From positions 1 to 6,644 of the forward strand of contig JBDKLF010000035.1 of the NCBI GenBank assembly GCA_039795755.1: a DNA stretch of 6,644 nt. Direction: 5' to 3'. The notes under the pieces are model-generated. The model was not told the DNA's origin and ran no database searches. It worked only from the letters and a program-made list of their open reading frames with translations. The DNA comes from JANNXY01 sp039795755 (GTDB lineage Bacteria > Patescibacteriota > Minisyncoccia > Phycocordibacterales > CAIZIN01). The position numbers were made by a program, and so were the translations under genes. Below, piece by piece: positions 5,069 to 6,644 of this stretch (the first letter of the stretch is position 1; every line of letters starts with the position of its first letter).

Positions 5069-6644
5069 ATGAAAATTTTCACAAAGATTGCAGCTTTCGC
5101 TGTAGTTGCTGCTGCTCTTATTGCAGGCAACACAACTGAAGCCGCATTCACACGATACCTCACCGTAGGTAGTACAGGAACTGATGTTTCAGAACTTCAG
5201 TCAATCCTCGTATCAAACGGATACTTGGCTTCAGGTCTCCCAATGGGATACTTCGGAGCTCTTACAAAAGCAGCAGTTATGAAGTGGCAAGCAGCTGTAG
5301 GTCTTCCTGCAACTGGTTACTTCGGTCCTATGTCAATCGCTAAGATTGGAGCTGGATCAACTTCAACAACTGGTGGATCAACATCTTCAAACACAGGATC
5401 AACATCTGGTCTTAAGGGTGGAGACGGAGATTTCAAGAAGTATGATCTTCTTGGATCACCAGACAACAAGAACGTTGAAGAAGGAGAAACTCTTGGAGTA
5501 ATGGCTTTCGAATTCGAAGCTGATAACTCAGACCTCCTCGTTGAACGAACTGACCTCATTGTTGAAAAGACAGCAGGAACAGTTAAGAAGCCATGGAAGG
5601 TTCTTGACACTGTTGAACTTACAGTAGGAGGAAAGAAGATCGCTTCAGTTGACGCTTCAGATGAAGACAACTGGGATGAACAGGATACTGATCAGTACCG
5701 ACTCCGACTCGAAAACATCGACTACAAGGTAGAAGATGGAAAGAAGGTGAAGGTTACTGTTGAAGTAACAGTTCAGGATTCTATCGATTCTGATGAAACA
5801 GGATCATGGGATATTTCTATCGATGACGACGGTATCCGAGCTCGAAACGCTGAAGGTATCGACGTATACGAAGGAGATATTGCTGATACACGAAACTTCT
5901 CAGTAGAAGAAGCTAATGCTGGCGCTCTCAACATCACTGTTGATGACGACAACAACGATGATCAGGAAGTTGAAGTATCTGAAGATAACACAACTGACGA
6001 TGTAGTAATCTACAACGCTCAGGTTGAATCTAAGGATGGAGACAATGAAATCGATTCAGTTACTGTTGATATCGATTCTCTTGGCGCAGCAGACCTTTCT
6101 GACATGGTTGGAACACTCTACCTCTTCATCGACGGTGAAGAAGTAGGATCAGAATCAGTTTCAGGATCTTCAGACTCAGCTGTCTTTGATGACATCAATG
6201 TAACAATTGATGACAATCAGGAAGTTGATTTCGAAGTACGAGCTGACTTTGAAGAACAGGGTACTGATGAAGAAAACTATGTAAATGGTTCAGCTGTACA
6301 GGTAACTGATATGACTGTTGACTTCATTGATGCTCAGGATGACGATCAGACTGAATCTGCAGGAACAGCAGGAGGAGAAATCACTCTTAGCTTGAACGCA
6401 CTTACAGTTGATCCAGTTTCAACAAGTGCTGGTATTTACAGTTCTATTGAAAACAAAGGACAGTTCAGTATCAAGTTCAAGGTTACTGCCCCTTCAGAGG
6501 AAGACATCTACATTCCAAACGGAGCAGGTACATCAACCGCGACTTCAACTGGAGCTCACTTTGCAATCTATGGTTCAAGTAACACTTCAATCCCTGGAAC
6601 TACAAGTAGTGCTGTATTGATCCGATCATCAGGTGGATCTGATA
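5069..6644 (+). CDS. secreted acidic surface protein with N-terminal peptidoglycan-binding-type domain (partial, 3' end outside window)
   Basis: The frame is open from ATG 5069 to the edge (525 codons) and has an in-frame TAA at 5042. Residues 1-26 are a signal peptide: MKIFTK, a hydrophobic core AAFAVVAAALIAG, and a likely cut near TEAA. Residues about 31-93 match the PG_binding_1 pattern: LTVGSTGTDVSELQSIL, YFGALTKAAVMKWQAAVGLPATGYFGP in two pieces. A Ser/Thr/Gly linker (about 94-117) leads into a long, very Asp/Glu-rich body that alternates short beta strands and acidic turns, with stretches such as DDDNNDDQE. The layout matches large Parcubacteria surface proteins, which I recall as S-layer-like; that is memory, not a search. 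It probably coats the cell or binds partners and divalent cations. All nine arginines are CGA, and GGA, TCA and GAA are favoured, as expected for a highly expressed gene. No Shine-Dalgarno sequence is visible. TATAAA (5057-5062) sits six bases before ATG, the same spacing as in ftsK, so a weak leaderless promoter is possible besides the long leader. Confidence 0.9.
   Translation, partial: MKIFTKIAAFAVVAAALIAGNTTEAAFTRYLTVGSTGTDVSELQSILVSNGYLASGLPMGYFGALTKAAVMKWQAAVGLPATGYFGPMSIAKIGAGSTSTTGGSTSSNTGSTSGLKGGDGDFKKYDLLGSPDNKNVEEGETLGVMAFEFEADNSDLLVERTDLIVEKTAGTVKKPWKVLDTVELTVGGKKIASVDASDEDNWDEQDTDQYRLRLENIDYKVEDGKKVKVTVEVTVQDSIDSDETGSWDISIDDDGIRARNAEGIDVYEGDIADTRNFSVEEANAGALNITVDDDNNDDQEVEVSEDNTTDDVVIYNAQVESKDGDNEIDSVTVDIDSLGAADLSDMVGTLYLFIDGEEVGSESVSGSSDSAVFDDINVTIDDNQEVDFEVRADFEEQGTDEENYVNGSAVQVTDMTVDFIDAQDDDQTESAGTAGGEITLSLNALTVDPVSTSAGIYSSIENKGQFSIKFKVTAPSEEDIYIPNGAGTSTATSTGAHFAIYGSSNTSIPGTTSSAVLIRSSGGSD

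Noticed and set aside
4648..5086. Direct repeat TTTTCACAAAG at 4648-4658 and 5076-5086
   Set aside because: The first copy lies in the promoter and the second in signal-peptide codons; 11 AT-rich bases without further similarity look coincidental.
4816..5163. Minus-strand open frame of 115 codons across the structured region
   Set aside because: It overlaps the signal-peptide end of the surface gene and is mostly the reverse side of RNA helices. It has no recognisable domain, promoter or coding-like codon pattern.

Overview
The window looks like a piece of a Candidate Phyla Radiation (Patescibacteria, Parcubacteria-type) chromosome. This is inferred from four things: an exported protein with an N-terminal peptidoglycan-binding-type domain followed by a very acidic beta-rich body, a small membrane-anchored Ig-like protein inserted between ftsK and recA, an orphan helical/winged-helix protein of a kind I associate with these bacteria, and start codons without Shine-Dalgarno sequences. 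No taxonomic marker settles the lineage.

Left part (1-3656, minus strand): a compact operon transcribed ftsK -> small membrane protein -> recA, with a 4-base ATGA overlap at the first junction and a 13-base gap at the second. A further gene may begin at the left edge. FtsK pumps DNA at the division septum and RecA carries out homologous recombination, so the operon couples recombination to chromosome segregation. The operon promoter has an extended -10 placed so that transcription should begin at the ftsK ATG itself, giving a leaderless mRNA. A head-to-head pair of DnaA-box-like 9-mers covers its spacer/-35 zone.

Middle (3657-4639): a divergent intergenic region, then a plus-strand gene for a 262-residue protein with a helical N-terminal part and a C-terminal winged helix, probably DNA-binding. 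Another perfect TTATCCACA and an imperfect long hairpin follow it.

Right part (4640-6644): a good promoter at 4648-4675 is followed by about 390 bases with no convincing gene but a dense series of helices. These include a 12-bp stem capped by a GAAA tetraloop, a 16-bp stem with one bulge, an adjacent 7-bp hairpin, a 10-bp hairpin and a hairpin just before the next gene. G-U pairs in several stems point to RNA rather than DNA symmetry. I match it to no RNA family I know. It is either the long 5' leader of the surface-protein gene or a separate non-coding RNA, and it is the most novel element here. The last gene, from 5069 and open at the right edge, encodes a secreted acidic surface protein that uses only CGA for arginine, a strong and unusual codon bias that is weaker in recA and absent from the winged-helix gene.
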